From: Oopsacas minuta
Taxonomy: Eukaryota; Porifera; Hexactinellida; Lyssacinosida; Leucopsacidae
Assembly: GCA_024704765.1 (NCBI GenBank)
Contig: JAKMXF010000018.1
Coordinates: 1-64,000, forward strand
Length of the DNA stretch: 64,000 bases
Reading direction: 5' to 3'
The notes beneath the pieces are model-generated. The model saw nothing but the letters and a program-made list of their open reading frames with translations. It had not been told where the DNA came from and ran no database searches. The position numbers and the translations under genes are program-made. Below, in pieces: positions 52,869-64,000 of the stretch. Position 1 is the stretch's first letter, and every line of letters begins with the position of its first letter.

Positions 52869-54379
52869 TCATGTATTGGTGATATCTTTCGGTATTAAAA
52901 CATCATCTGTATCAGCTGCATACTCGTTACCAGATTGGTCGTTATCATCAGAATCTGTCTGTTCGTTATAGTCATAATAAGGATCATCTATGTCCTCCAG
53001 GAATTCACAGCCAGAGTCATTCTCCTTGTCTAACAGACTGGATTGAGATTCCAGACGAGGCTTAGACATAGCTAGATACTCCTGTAGTGTTAACGGTACC
53101 TATATGGTATAATTGAGTTGATGTTACTATTTACCAGTCTGGTTTTATACTGGATACAGTAAACTCTGGTTATAACGAAGTGCTCGAGGCCTGACCCCGC
53201 TTCATTTCGTAATATCGAGAGTTGATTGTATTTTCAAATATTGTCCGTTATACAGAGCCCTATCACTTAACTAATAGCATATCAGTCTAGACATAGTCAT
53301 AACCTTCAAATCTGATAGGTGGACACATTTGTTACCTTTTCTCAGGAATGTATGAATATTCATATTATTTGTTATAAATCAGATCGCTTTACAAATAATT
53401 AACAAATTTGTAGCAAATTCCATTTCTCGAATAAACTACACTCAATACATAACTATGTTACCTTCACGTTGTCCTTGATAGCTTCCTGTCTAGAAAGCTC
53501 AACCTGTTCCTGTACTATCTTACTGTACTCTTGACTCCCTTTCTTACCCTCTTTCATCTTACGGTACATCACAGAGGCGTCAACATTCGCAGCTGATGAG
53601 GTATTTGGCTCATTCAGTAGAGATTGTACAGAGAGTAGAATAGTTCGTACTGATTGAGTAGGATTCCATCTAAAATAATAACATACATTCCATTGCAATT
53701 ATAGTGTAACTATGGATACTGACCTCTCGTTAGGAAGCTCTCCACTGAGTGGATCCTCTCCCGGGGGATGTAAGATAGAAATACAGACCTCTCCATTCAT
53801 GTACACGTTAGGATGCCAGAGAGAGGTCTTGAAGGCGAACTTAGGGGGCGAGTAAGGATAATCAGGCGGGAAAGTCATCTTAGCTTTGAAGTACCCCCCA
53901 GCATAAGGGGTGTCAGGTGGACCAAATATCACTACGTCCCATTCCAGGATGTTAAGCTCATTAGCCTATTAAATTTAATTCATATATTAGGTGTGAAAGT
54001 ATTCACATGGATAATCTCACATATGGCCTGGTTTCGCAGAATACAGTGTATACAGGTTATGAGAACATCCTTGGTAGTATCGATACACATGTTATTATAA
54101 TCGGTAAATATACAGGAATATAAGAGAACCGGTTTCCAGAGGATGGTGGTTATAACCGGCATCTACTGTATTTAGAACTGGTCCCTATGGGTCAGCAGTT
54201 TCCAACCTTATTCACCCGTCGTGGCCCCCTGCTGTCGTCCGTGGATCACCTGCAGTAAATACATAACTTACATCAATAATGAATCCTTCTAACGGTTCTT
54301 TAACCATTTTGCTTAATTCATTCTGGAGAGTCCTCTGACAAATACTTGGTGTTGCCAGGGCAGAGGATATGGATGCCAT
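52869..54379 (-). CDS. UBE2R: Cdc34/UBE2R-type ubiquitin-conjugating enzyme
   Basis: Exons 54379-54272, 53965-53724, 53669-53462 and 53099-52869 close in frame (262 aa). The UBC fold shows [35 protein letters not shown] and the active-site segment [11 protein letters not shown] with Cys at about residue 97. The following [13 protein letters not shown] is the acidic-loop insertion that defines Cdc34/UBE2G/UBE2R enzymes. [10 protein letters not shown] and VPLTLQEYL are further UBE2R marks. The C-terminal tail is strongly acidic ([20 protein letters not shown]), as needed by Cdc34 to dock on the cullin-RING Rbx1-Cul1 basic canyon. The enzyme builds Lys48 chains on SCF substrates. Confidence 0.95.
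53159..53230. repeat. Short TA-type inverted-repeat element in the E2 gene intron
   Basis: CAGTAAACTCTGGTTATAAC at the left and ATATCGAGAGTTGATTG at the right, resembling the pogo-like ends at 16684. Confidence 0.5.
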
Positions 54380-54591
54380 CTAGCTAACACGTCAAAATCA
54401 TAGAACATATATTAGATATATACATATAGAAGTGTGATAAATTAATGTGTGTGTGAAATAAACAAGCAATATGAATAGACATACATATCCTCAGCATAGC
54501 AACCAAATACACAAATAAACAACAGCTGTCTGCTGAGGTGTTAGAAATATAAAAGACATTAAAATATTGATAATGGATAAAATATGTAACT

Positions 54592-55475
54592 TCAATGTAT
54601 CACTGGTTTAGGCTTAGTTTTGATTGGAGGAGGTTCTGCATTCCTGACTGGGGATTTGTTTGCTGGGGTGATACTTTTTATCACATTAGTCATACCGAAT
54701 GTGTCAGATTTCGCGAGTTTGTTTTTAGGTGTTAAATTCAATTCTATATCTCTTTCTATCTCCGCCAGCATTTTGTATATATCTTGTATAATCACGTCAG
54801 ATTTTGTTTGAGGTCTAAATAATGAAAAGTAACCTATAAGTATGGAAATAAAGGTATAGCCAAATAACAACGAGGTAACCATGGAAACTGGGACATAACA
54901 CGTCACAGAGTTGGTGAATAGAATGCTATGATTCATGGTATGTAGTCCCCGTCCAATGGTGCTAAAATATGAATAATCACCCCAGCTACTATTCTAGGTG
55001 TTAATAAGATAATAGTAACTGACTTTGCTTTCGGCTTAGGAGCTGTCACTAAATAAAAATTAGAATTATAGTTTTCATAGTAACAGGGTTATTAGATAGG
55101 AATGTTATACATACCAGGATGCTTAGCCTCCTCCGCGGGTATTACATGCAGTAGATCTTCCAGGTCGTTACCTAGTGAGGTATCGTGAGATCTGTTCGGG
55201 GGAGGAGGGGGCAAGTCGTCATCCAAAGAGAGAGCTAACTCCAGGTCTGATTCCTACAGGTGTTAGAAATAGGATATAGTTACAGAAGGTTCAACTAACT
55301 ACATACAGAGTAACCTCCACAGACTGGCCCTGTAGAAACCGAGTGGAAAATAAATTGAGTGAATTCCTATCACATCTTTTGTCTGGTTACATATATGTGT
55401 AATAGGAATGTGTGAAGTTACCTGGGGTACATCTCCCAGTACAGCTTCCAGAGAGGGTGAGGATGCACGTGCCAT
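54592..55475 (-). CDS. Unrecognised small acidic protein
   Basis: Exons 55475-55422, 55253-55115, 55048-55024 and 54814-54592 close in frame (146 aa), including a 25-nt micro-exon. The N-terminal half is acidic with LELALSLDDDLPPPPPN and LGNDLEDLLHVIPAEEA. The C-terminal half has a short helix (DVIIQDIYKMLAEIERDIEL) and a basic Pro/Lys-rich end. The LEDLL and LELALSLDDD stretches resemble short helical interaction motifs. I cannot name a family. Confidence 0.7.
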
Positions 55476-56181
55476 CTAATTTCTAATATAAAACTAGAGT
55501 AAACATAAACAATCACCTCTATAAGAATTACAGATAAACAATAAGCCAATTATTAATGCGATAATGAAAATATGGCAGTAGTTCTCAACCTCTGAGGCTC
55601 ACGGATCTCTCGGCGGTCTATTAAATGTCTTAAAATGGTACAGGGGGTACAGGGGAGGATCGCTTCTGTAGAGATACTAACAGACACCCAGGGAGATCAG
55701 AGGAGGTCTGTAACCCCTGTACTTGAAGTAAGTATAATAACCTATACTATGAATATTATTGATTATAGCAGATTAATACTCGAAGAAATGCAGTAGAATC
55801 CTTAAATTCTAGAAGAATAGTCTTACAAGAAACCAATTAGTTAGGATTGATTGAGTGCGTATTTGAAATATCTCCCTAATCAAGTTCTTAAGGGTTAGAT
55901 GGATTCTGATAGCGGGAATTTGTATAGCTTATAAGATAACCGGTTAGAAGACCCGTGCGACCATCGCCGGATAAATAAGAATTTGCTTCCAGCCTGCTCT
56001 GTTCTTATAAGCAATAACCTCTCCAGGGTCCGACCCTATATGTAACTAAGAATAGCTCTAACTTATGAAATAATAAATCAGGCAATTATAGCTAGGAATT
56101 AATTCAAATCGTAAAATATACAAAAATATAAAACAGCTGTAAAATATAAATCCATGCAAAGAGCATATCTACAATTCAATT
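55476..56181. other. Spacer with hAT-like fragment
   Basis: CAGTAGTTCTCAACCTCTGA at 55573 and CGGATCTCTCGG nearby look like an hAT-element end. Its partner may lie near 55730. No gene is seen. Confidence 0.5.
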
Positions 56182-58344
56182 CTATTTGTATTCAGAACTC
56201 AGTCTATCCTCTGTAGGGAGAGACATCTTGTTACGGGGTTTAGGTTCTACTATCTTAGCGTAGCCAGAGGGGTCCGTTGATTTAGCTAGCTTGCGGACAT
56301 CAAGGGGACTCCTTGATACCATGACGTAATGTCCATCCGTGTCCTGTAGAGAATCCTTGGGGTCGAATTTAACATAAGCACCGTCTTCTGGATCGTTAGC
56401 ATAGATAGGCTCTGCTTCTGGGAAGATCTCTGATCCTCTAGCTACTGTCTTATATGGAGTAATACTGATAGGAGATATGGGATTGTCAGAGCTGTCCTCA
56501 TTCTAAATCAATGAATTACAGTATCAGATAGGTGTTAAGAATAAATATAATATCAGTATGGTTAACTGTAGTTATAAAGGGAGGGAGTACTGTACTTACA
56601 ATATAAGAGGTAGGTCTCCTGGTTCTTGGTACAGGAGTAATGTCTTTAACTGTTGTTATGAGCACACTAACAGGAACGCTAGGAGTTATAGCAGCTGCCC
56701 TCTTAAGAGGAGATGAGAACTCCTTAGAGAGATCTGGTAGTATGTCTGTGTTAAGAGTGTTATGTGTAATAGTCTAGAGTAAATATGTGGTAAACAAACA
56801 AACAAACAAACGAACAACAAACAAATTACCCTAGCTTGTCGTGTAGACACAGACTTCCTTTCCTTAGGTTTGGGTCTGTCGCCAGAAAAAGGAGGAGGAT
56901 ATCTCGGGGCTACTAATCTCTTCTGAGAGCTCAACCGTCTAGGGGGGACAGGGAAATTAAAGTCTAGCTCCTCTGGGTACAGCTGTTCATGTCTGTGAGG
57001 AGGTATAGAGGGGAACGTGTCCTCTGGAGAGAGAGGGAGAGAAGAGAGGGAGGGAAGGGAGGGAAGGGAGGGGAGGGATGGGAGAGATGCACAAGAGTTC
57101 TGTTTCGTAGCTATTGGAGGTTTGGAGCTGTTCGTATAGACATGTTGCTACAAAAGACACAAAAGCATACCAGTTATAAGTAGAATACATGTTCTTATAA
57201 CCGGTATAAATATAAAGGAATATATGAGAACCGGTTTCCACGGGATGGTGCTTATATCTGGTATTAACTTTAATAGTACATCTTTCGTTGTATGTACCTT
57301 AATGTTTGGATTTGGAGATTTGGGTCTCATGACCCTGTCAGGACGTGTGAACTCCTCCTCATCTGACCCTGAGTCCTCTCCCAGTGATACAGCTATCTCT
57401 GTAATATCTGCCTGTTGCATACCGTATACTCCATATGAGTCTCCGACCTGAGTGCCTATTGAGTTACATACCATAACCCTCATTCAGTAACTAGGGTATC
57501 CTAACTACGCTATAGGTTAAGAGGAATGTCACACACTTACGTACTCTGAGATAACTCTGTGTCTCTGTTGTATGTACCGTATTCACAGGTATGTCCTGTC
57601 TCAGGATTAAAGGAGTAAGCTAGTCCTCTCTTGTCTCCCTCTTCCTTCTCTATAGCTGTCTTACGTCTGGCTGACATGTAGTTCTCATCTCCCTGAGTAG
57701 AGTCAGCAGCCACTATACAAATAAATACAGTGTAACTTAAATAAGAGAATTCGTAGTCCAATATAAATGAACCTCCACAAACAGGCTAGCAACCATTAGT
57801 ATGCATAGATATTTACCATTATTCTTCCTGGCTAGAAGTAGGCCTGCCACATCACAAATATTCCTATGCCAGTTCTCCATCTCCTCTCTGCTGTCCGCTA
57901 GTAAGTAGTAGATCCTGTCTATACCCCCAGCCTCCCCTGGTTTTCCTGTATCATCTAGTGACCCCTTGACATCTAAGCTAATTATATTAGACTGAGCCCT
58001 GCATATATACACATCTAGTAACACCTATAAACAATAATATAGAGACATGAAAGAAATATAGGGAAAGCCCTGTTTTGGTATAAATTACTTAGAATAGTAA
58101 GTAAATAATAATAAAGCTGACCTCTTGTACTTTCTCTAAATCTATGATACCTTTCTGTTCTCCGTTAAACTTAGAGAAATACAGCAGTTTCTTGTGCTGG
58201 GTTAACACGAAGTAACGTCTCTGCCATCTTCTATTCTGAGAGAATGTTAGAACGAGAAAAGTATAAATAAGAGTAACTCACCATTTTTGGAGGAGATTTG
58301 GTAAGGAAACCCTCGTAGATTGATTCCTGATACATCTTCGACAT
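56182..58344 (-). CDS. GAB: GAB/DOS-like PH docking protein
   Basis: Eight exons close in frame: 58344-58282, 58235-58122, 58024-57817, 57712-57541, 57478-57298, 57021-56830, 56773-56600, 56502-56182 (474 aa). The N-terminal PH domain (YEGFLTKSPPKMNRRWQRRY, IIDLEKVQE, RIYYLLADSREEMENWHRNI followed by CDVAG) matches GAB proteins closely, including the GAB-typical RI(F/Y)YLxADSxEEM stretch. The rest is disordered with Pro-rich SH3-type sites (VPPRRL, PRYPPPFSGDRPKPK) and C-terminal tyrosine motifs EPIYAND, GAYVKFD, GHYVMVS and GYAKIV, plausible SH2 docking sites including SHP2-type YVxV. GAB proteins relay receptor tyrosine kinase signals. The acceptor of exon 5 (57479-57480) is weak but is the one that keeps phase. 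Intron 5 has a very long polypyrimidine tract. Confidence 0.85.
57027..57085. repeat. Purine-rich tract (polypyrimidine on the coding strand) before GAB exon 6
   Basis: GGGAGG/GAGAGA units over about 55 bp; on the minus strand this is an unusually long CT tract just upstream of the acceptor. Confidence 0.8.
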
Positions 58345-58519
58345 CTCAGCTAATCATAAACAATAAACAAACAAACACAAATAAATAAATCCAGAATACT
58401 CATCCATGGTTTATAGTATATTATTAAAGCAACACATAAGCTAAATTTAGAATTATGAACCATGGATAATAGCCAACAGTTCGATATACGAGACATATAC
58501 ACACACAATTGTAAAAACT

Positions 58520-59002
58520 CTAATCATCATCCTCAACCATTGACCGTCTAGCCATCTCCCGGGCCTGCTTCATGAAGGCACCCTCGTTGTAGTGTAGTTG
58601 ACGTTTTTTCTTGAATATTTCATGCTTAGCCTTCTCCTCGGGGGTCATTGTCTCTTCGTCCGACCCGCTGTCCATGTCGATGCAGGGAGGGGGAGGTTCT
58701 TTATACACAAATGCAGTCGGATCGCTCTCTACTCTATCCGCTAATTCTTTGACTACTGACTTCTCTGCACCAGCAGGTTCATGACCTGGATCGTGTTCAT
58801 ACGGAGTTTTAGGCTCGACTATTTTCATGTGTCCGTAATCCTTATCTTTAGGATGCAAGGTTGCTATAATATTCATTTCGTCCCACTGGAGACCCCCTGT
58901 CTCTTTCTTGGCGTCCTTGGTCCGTTTGAGGATTGAAGCCGGCCTGGTAGACCTTGATGCTTTGAGCTTATCAGCTGATGTAGCCGTGACAGCTTCTGCC
59001 AT
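58520..59002 (-). CDS. PPP1R2: Protein phosphatase 1 inhibitor-2
   Basis: A single exon of 160 codons. Inhibitor-2 landmarks are all present: RPASILKRTKD (SILK-type PP1 site), LQWDEMNIIATLHPKDKDYG with HMKI, EPKTPYEHD (the GSK3-type Thr-Pro site), DSGSDEEETMTPEEKAKHE and RQLHYNEGAFMKQAREMARR. The end is acidic (VEDDD). The human protein is about 205 aa, so this is a shorter version. It binds and regulates PP1 catalytic subunit. The gene is intronless. Confidence 0.95.
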   Translation of the reverse strand: MAEAVTATSADKLKASRSTRPASILKRTKDAKKETGGLQWDEMNIIATLHPKDKDYGHMKIVEPKTPYEHDPGHEPAGAEKSVVKELADRVESDPTAFVYKEPPPPCIDMDSGSDEETMTPEEKAKHEIFKKKRQLHYNEGAFMKQAREMARRSMVEDDD

Positions 59003-60029
59003 ATAAATACGCTAATTATTACCTGTAATATAGTTATCAATTAAAGGAAAGTTCAAGTTCCATTTTGTGTGATCAACAGATTTTACTTGTAATATATAGC
59101 TAATATAGGGGTGTTATAATAACAAACATAATTGAGATAGGCTCAAATAGTTATAATCCATGGTTTATAGTACCCACTATTCTATTAATATAATTGTGGG
59201 TGTTCTTTATAAGCTGTTACCACCCACATATTTGTCTTATTGGGCGGTTGCTATGCTGTAATACAATAAAGTATATTGATAATGAATTGTAGTGCTTATA
59301 TGTAATATTATATTATACAATATTCAGGAATATACCTCCCTTCGTATTGTTATTATTTGTTATTGATATCCAGCATAGTAACGCTATCTGTCATATGGTA
59401 TTCACCATATAATATATTACGTCACATGCGGTTCCTTAATATTATAGGCTCTTATTATTCCTCCCATCTACTTCAATACTAATACACAGATATTCAAGTT
59501 TATACATTTCTAATTAGTTTTTATTTGCATTACTTTCTGGAACAGATTTTAGCTTAGAAGTGAGTTAGTTTAATTTGTATTATTTGTCTCAGGGCTTGAG
59601 TATTGGATTGTACTGACCTAAGGGGTATATTTCTATGGGAGAGGGGTCCGTTACATCAGCGGTTCCAACGCTGGGTCCATGTACCTCTTAGTGGTCCACA
59701 TGATCTCAATATTTGTATTACTGCTACTCTACATATACCCAAATGTATATGAATTGCTTGAAAGCTCTGGTATATCTCAGCTACACATATTACACGTATT
59801 TATTGCAATAATAGCTATATTCTTCTATAATAAATAACTCATAACAGAATATAATATAGGATTATACCCCAGCTTATAAATATACACAGATATAGTATAG
59901 GTCATAATATCAGGACTATAGTTCTTGTTACGTGAGGCAGGGCTTATATTAATCTGTATTAGTTATATGAGGTTGTGACCATGGATATTTGTAAATATTT
60001 TCTCTGTTTGTTTACTTATTTTATAAGAC
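59003..60029. other. 1-kb divergent intergenic region
   Basis: Shared upstream region of PPP1R2 (minus) and the LMO7-like gene (plus). An hAT-like fragment (CAGCGGTTCCAACGCTGGGTC) lies near 59658 and a CCATGG-element end near 59157. No gene is seen. Confidence 0.5.
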
Positions 60030-63000
60030 ATGAGGAGACAATCTACTTTTCAAGAAGATCCAGGTGAAATAGTTTCTAGAGTTAGAGAGTGGATACAGGT
60101 ATGACATGTAAATAACAACAAATCTGTTATATTATTGTTATTATTCTTTACAGGACGTTACTGGCAAAGAATTGGGACTAGATCTAAGAGAATCTCTCCA
60201 GAACGGAGTAGTGTTATGCGAGTAAGTTATTTTTAATCATAGTTACACACTCTGGTCTAAGGAATCTTATTAAACCCTATGCATAGATTGATGGCTAAGA
60301 TTAGACCAGGTTCCATACAACGTGTGAACAAGTTAAACTCTCCTATAGCTCATCTGGATAACATAAGATCATTCCTGCAGGCTTGCAGAGTACATTTCAT
60401 GCTTAATGAAGCTCAAATTTTTGACGTCACAGATCTACAAGACCCGGAACAGCGTAGTGGAGCCTTCACCTCTATGGGAGCTAAGGGATGGAACGCAGAG
60501 AAAAGACTTAAGAACGTTTGTGTGACTTTATACTGGATGGGACGGATATTAGCTGAGGAGCGGACCTATCAGGGACCTCTCCCAGACCTGTCAGTATTCC
60601 ATCCTGTACTCCCTGGACAATCTGTATGTATTATAAGTAGAATTTATTTATATCAATATTTTAACACCTCTGTTAGATGTCAGTTCCTATACCAGAGGAA
60701 CCAGAGGACCAAGTCCTGTCTCCTGGACCCAGGCCCCTAGAGAATACGCGTCCAGTCCCCAAGCCTATGAGTCCTCCTGTCGTCCCTTCCCGTCCCGATC
60801 CTAAGCTAGTCTCACAGATTACCAAACAAGAAGCTGTCTCTAATAGTGTAAGTGATATTCCTAGTTACCAATATGTGAAATAGGTATTTATAAATATTTG
60901 TAGAGTGAATCAGATAATGACGTCATGAAGGATAAAATAGAGATACATGTAGTTCCTATTAATGGGAGTTTTGGATTCCATCTACTGTCTAGAGCTGTAC
61001 CCGGAAGTAACAAGTTTCTATCCACAGTACATTCAGTACTGGAAGGTGAGTGTTGTTACTGTCTAACACCTCCTGATTGCCCTTTTCTAGAAGTTACAGT
61101 GTATTATTATTATTATTATTATTACTTGTTTACAGATAGTTCTGCGGGTAGAGCAGGGTTACAGAGAGGAGATGAGTTACTAACGGTTAACGGAATGGAT
61201 ACTAGCTATTTCTCCCATCAACAGATAGTTAAGCTAATCAAAGATTCTATAATTGCTCAATCGCTTACATTAGTGATACAGCGGAAACAAGCCGTCGTTA
61301 TTAATGGTAATGATACACTATATTATATTCATAAATTCACACCTCTGCTTGTGTAGATATAGCTCCAGAGACAATAGAGGAGGTTAGACCCCAGACCTCC
61401 CCTCAAGAGCCTGTACCCCCTTCAAAAGAGGAACATCCTCCTGTCCCTGAACCAATCCAACAATCTAGTAATTCTCAGCTGACCAACTCAGCTGATATCT
61501 CTCAGAAAGAAGGCGCCATAAATCCGACCCATTATGTGGTCGATACAGAGGAGACAAAGTACCGACCTGTCCCCCCTATACCCTCTACCCCCCAGGAACC
61601 TATCTACGTCAATCAGACCTCCCTGGAACGAGAGCTGACAGCTAGCAAGGAACCTGCTCCCAAACAGAAATCCTCTCCTAAGGTTTGTTAGATAATTATA
61701 TTATTACAGATGTTGACATTCCTTGTTTAGGATCGGTCTCCTAGAAACAAGAAGAGGGACAAAGAACGTGGTAATCCAGATGGTAACTTGGACATTAAGG
61801 AACAGACCATGGGTGCTAAAATACCTCGATCTCAGATGCCACTCCCTCCTCCTCCCCAGAAGGAGATTCCTCAAGCTCCTAATTCCGAACCAACACGTCG
61901 CCGGTTCTTCTCCAAGAAGAGCGGGGACAGCTCTCCCACCAAGAGATCCTCCTGGAAGTCTGGATGGAAAGAGGCTATAGTGCAGACAGTGGATATAACC
62001 TCTCCCCCAGCTAGACTGGAGAGTGTAAGGTGAGTTATTCATGATGTATGTATGATAACTTATTTGAAAACAAGCTAGCTAGCTAAAATATTTGAATTAA
62101 TCTTACGGATAGATTATACTCATGTGTGTAGATTGGACCCATCGGAGGACTCAGGAGAGGACCTGCTAGACACGAACAGACGGGAGCTAGTAGCTAAGGA
62201 TAGGAACAATAGAGTTAGCATGACAGATCCCTTCAAAGGTATTCTACCGGTATCCGATGGAAGGAGTCTCTTGGATGAAATATTTCCTGACGGAGAGGAT
62301 CTACAGCTGGGAACTATTCTCAAAGGTTTAATACATTCCATTTGTTATGTATTCTTGTTATGTTATTGTTTACAGATGACAGTCCCCTGAAGACACCTCC
62401 CCAACAGAGACAACAGCCTAGCAAGGAGTATTTTGCTAAAATATTGAATCCTCAGATATCCCAGCAGGACACATACCAACCTCCCGTACCCTTAACTAAG
62501 GACGTGCGGCTGAGAGAGAGGGAGCCAGAGATGCAGACATATACTTCCAACAGATCATCTTCCTCCTCTGAGCGACACTCCGCTAAACTTGTAGGATCTC
62601 TCCTGGCCTCTTCTGGTGCTCAAGTAACACCTGTTAACAGCGACAGGTTAGTTATGAGTTAGTAAGAATGGAATGTTATAGTTTTATTAACTTATATAAT
62701 TCTGTTAGGAAAAATGAAAGGAGGGAGACTCATCAACAACCGCCAGTTATAAACTCTAACGGACATCAACAACAACAAGGTTTGTCACTATAGATTATAC
62801 AGCTTAGAAACCATAAATACCATTAGTTATGTGTATTACAGATCCTGTAATGTCTACACACAGTCTACCTGTATCTACAAGACCTATACAGGTTCCTCCT
62901 GCCTCTAACAGCTCTGTGTGTAGCTCTCCTCCTAGACAGACATATACCAAACAGCAGGTAGGATTAAGCATAACATACTATTACATTATTTATACACACA

Positions 63001-63836
63001 TTCCTTAGTTACCAAGCGATCACCAAGGATATTCCAAGATATCTAGAGCTAAATCTTTTACGGGTAGTCATCAGTCTCGAGAGTCTAGTGATGAAAGGAA
63101 CTTTACTCGCCTAATGAATAGAGGTTATCCTGGTAGTGATTATTCTCAGGGACAGGGCAACAAGATTGCTTATCCTCAGGATTGGAGTCAGGGAGGTAGG
63201 TATGACGTTATGTTACCATGGTAACATAAGCTATGCTGTGTTCTAGGTTATCTCCAGAGAGGTCAGTCTCTAAGACAAGATCCAGGCTTTTATAAATCCC
63301 CAAACCGTCCTACCATGCAAATGGTGCCTCATTATGGACATAGGGATCAAAGAATTGGTCCCTACATGTACCCACAGAACCAGTATAACCAGGGATACCC
63401 TCAGGTCCAATCGTACCCTTCTGTACAAACAGGTGTTAGACCCCAAAGACCAGCTGAACCTCAGAGCCCTAGAGACGGACAATACTCTTCTAAGGTTTGT
63501 ATACATTGTTATTTTTGTTTATTTTGTCTGTTTATCTTTGTTTACAGATTTTTAGAATAAACCAGACAAACGCATCGATCCCTTGCACCTCTTGTAAGAT
63601 ACCTCTGGGGGTAGGCCCTGCTGCAGGTATACACGGTCTCCCTAACATATATCATCCACCCTGCTTCCTGTGTGAGGTATGCGGAGGTCAGCTGTTCGAG
63701 ACAACTTTCGTAATCCGCGGCAAACTGCACTGCAAATGTTGTGAAGACAGCAAGGATGGTAGGTTATTAGTTCCAGTTCAATATGGGACTATCTTATAAG
63801 TGTTATCCTGTAGGCAATCCCTCCACCGTGTGCTGA
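60030..63836 (+). CDS. LMO7: LMO7-like protein with CH, PDZ and LIM domains
   Basis: Sixteen exons close in frame: 60030-60098, 60154-60221, 60287-60623, 60677-60847, 60904-61045, 61136-61306, 61357-61682, 61731-62029, 62132-62325, 62376-62646, 62709-62779, 62842-62957, 63009-63195, 63247-63494, 63548-63758, 63814-63836 (967 aa). The CH domain covers about residues 14-135 (VREWIQDVTGKELGLDLRES, GVVLCELMAKIRPGSI, NIRSFLQACR). The PDZ domain is split over exons 5-6 (SFGFHLL, SAGRAGLQRGDELLTVNG). A long Pro/Ser-rich linker follows. The C-terminal LIM domain has CTSCKIPLG, HPPCFLCEVCGGQLF and LHCKCCED zinc ligands. CH-PDZ-LIM order is that of LMO7, an adaptor at actin-linked adherens junctions. 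The final 23-nt exon adds GNPSTVC. Confidence 0.9.
61102..61125. repeat. (TTA)n microsatellite in LMO7-like intron 5
   Basis: Seven to eight TTA units in a 90-bp intron inside the PDZ coding region. Confidence 0.85.
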
Positions 63837-64000
63837 ACAGCTGATCCCTATATATGCTCTATACGAATGTTAATACCTATGTTATATGTAATGACGTCAT
63901 TCATTAATTTATTCACTGATGCAATTATAATACATTATCCTAGCAACAGCAATTCATACAGAAATGTGATGTTAAATTTGGATTTCCGGTTTGATAACAC

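Overview
The window is a gene-dense, AT-rich animal nuclear segment. It has many short spliceosomal introns (mostly 50-300 bp, GTAAGT/GTGAGT donors, TATAG/TTTAG acceptors), TTTG/TTTA simple repeats in introns, and metazoan-only gene families (clathrin heavy chain, a classical-type cadherin with EGF and LamG, a GAB-type docking protein, a CH-PDZ-LIM protein, a TGF-beta-type propeptide). Compact genes, nested genes and lineage-specific proline/glutamate-rich and NHL genes suggest an early-branching animal. A demosponge, possibly Amphimedon-like, is my inference and not something the sequence proves.

Layout. 0-3.4 kb: 3' part of an NHL-repeat gene, a copied promoter segment, and an unrecognised membrane-hairpin protein. 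3.6-6.5 kb: a CFAP97D-like ciliary gene whose large intron holds an intronless seven-helix receptor gene on the other strand. 7.0-10.8 kb: a minisatellite, then a nine-exon F-BAR/HR1/SH3 (CIP4/TOCA) gene. 11.1-19.2 kb: tandem paralogues on the minus strand, each encoding a PH-like domain flanked by expanded Pro-Glu-Pro repeats. Two orphan terminal exons of the same family lie at 19.6-20.2 kb. 19.2-24 kb: mostly transposon debris plus one small acidic gene. 24.0-25.7 kb: SLC25A43-type mitochondrial carrier. 26.15-36.2 kb: a 22-exon cadherin. Its 2 kb intron holds a complete antisense NHL gene, paralogous to the one at the left edge. 36.5-43.8 kb: complete clathrin heavy chain in 21 exons (minus). 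46.7-48.2 kb: a secreted TGF-beta-propeptide-like protein with no mature ligand domain. 48.4-59.0 kb: CCDC124, an unknown secreted protein, a Rab-like GTPase, a Cdc34/UBE2R E2 enzyme, an unknown acidic protein, a GAB-like PH docking protein and phosphatase inhibitor-2. 60.0-63.8 kb: an LMO7-like CH-PDZ-LIM gene.

The genes do not form an operon. Several share broad themes: membrane traffic and membrane bending (clathrin, F-BAR, Rab), adhesion and the cytoskeleton (cadherin, LMO7-like), and signalling (GAB-like, 7TM, TGF-beta-like). Neighbours mostly have independent promoters, and two clear TATA boxes lie just upstream of secreted-protein genes. Exon models were built by hand. Reading phase was checked across every junction, so multi-exon models that close in frame over many exons are well supported. 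The least certain points are the 5' end of the gene at 2.1 kb, the last CFAP97D intron, and the optional 60-nt intron in the cadherin tail.
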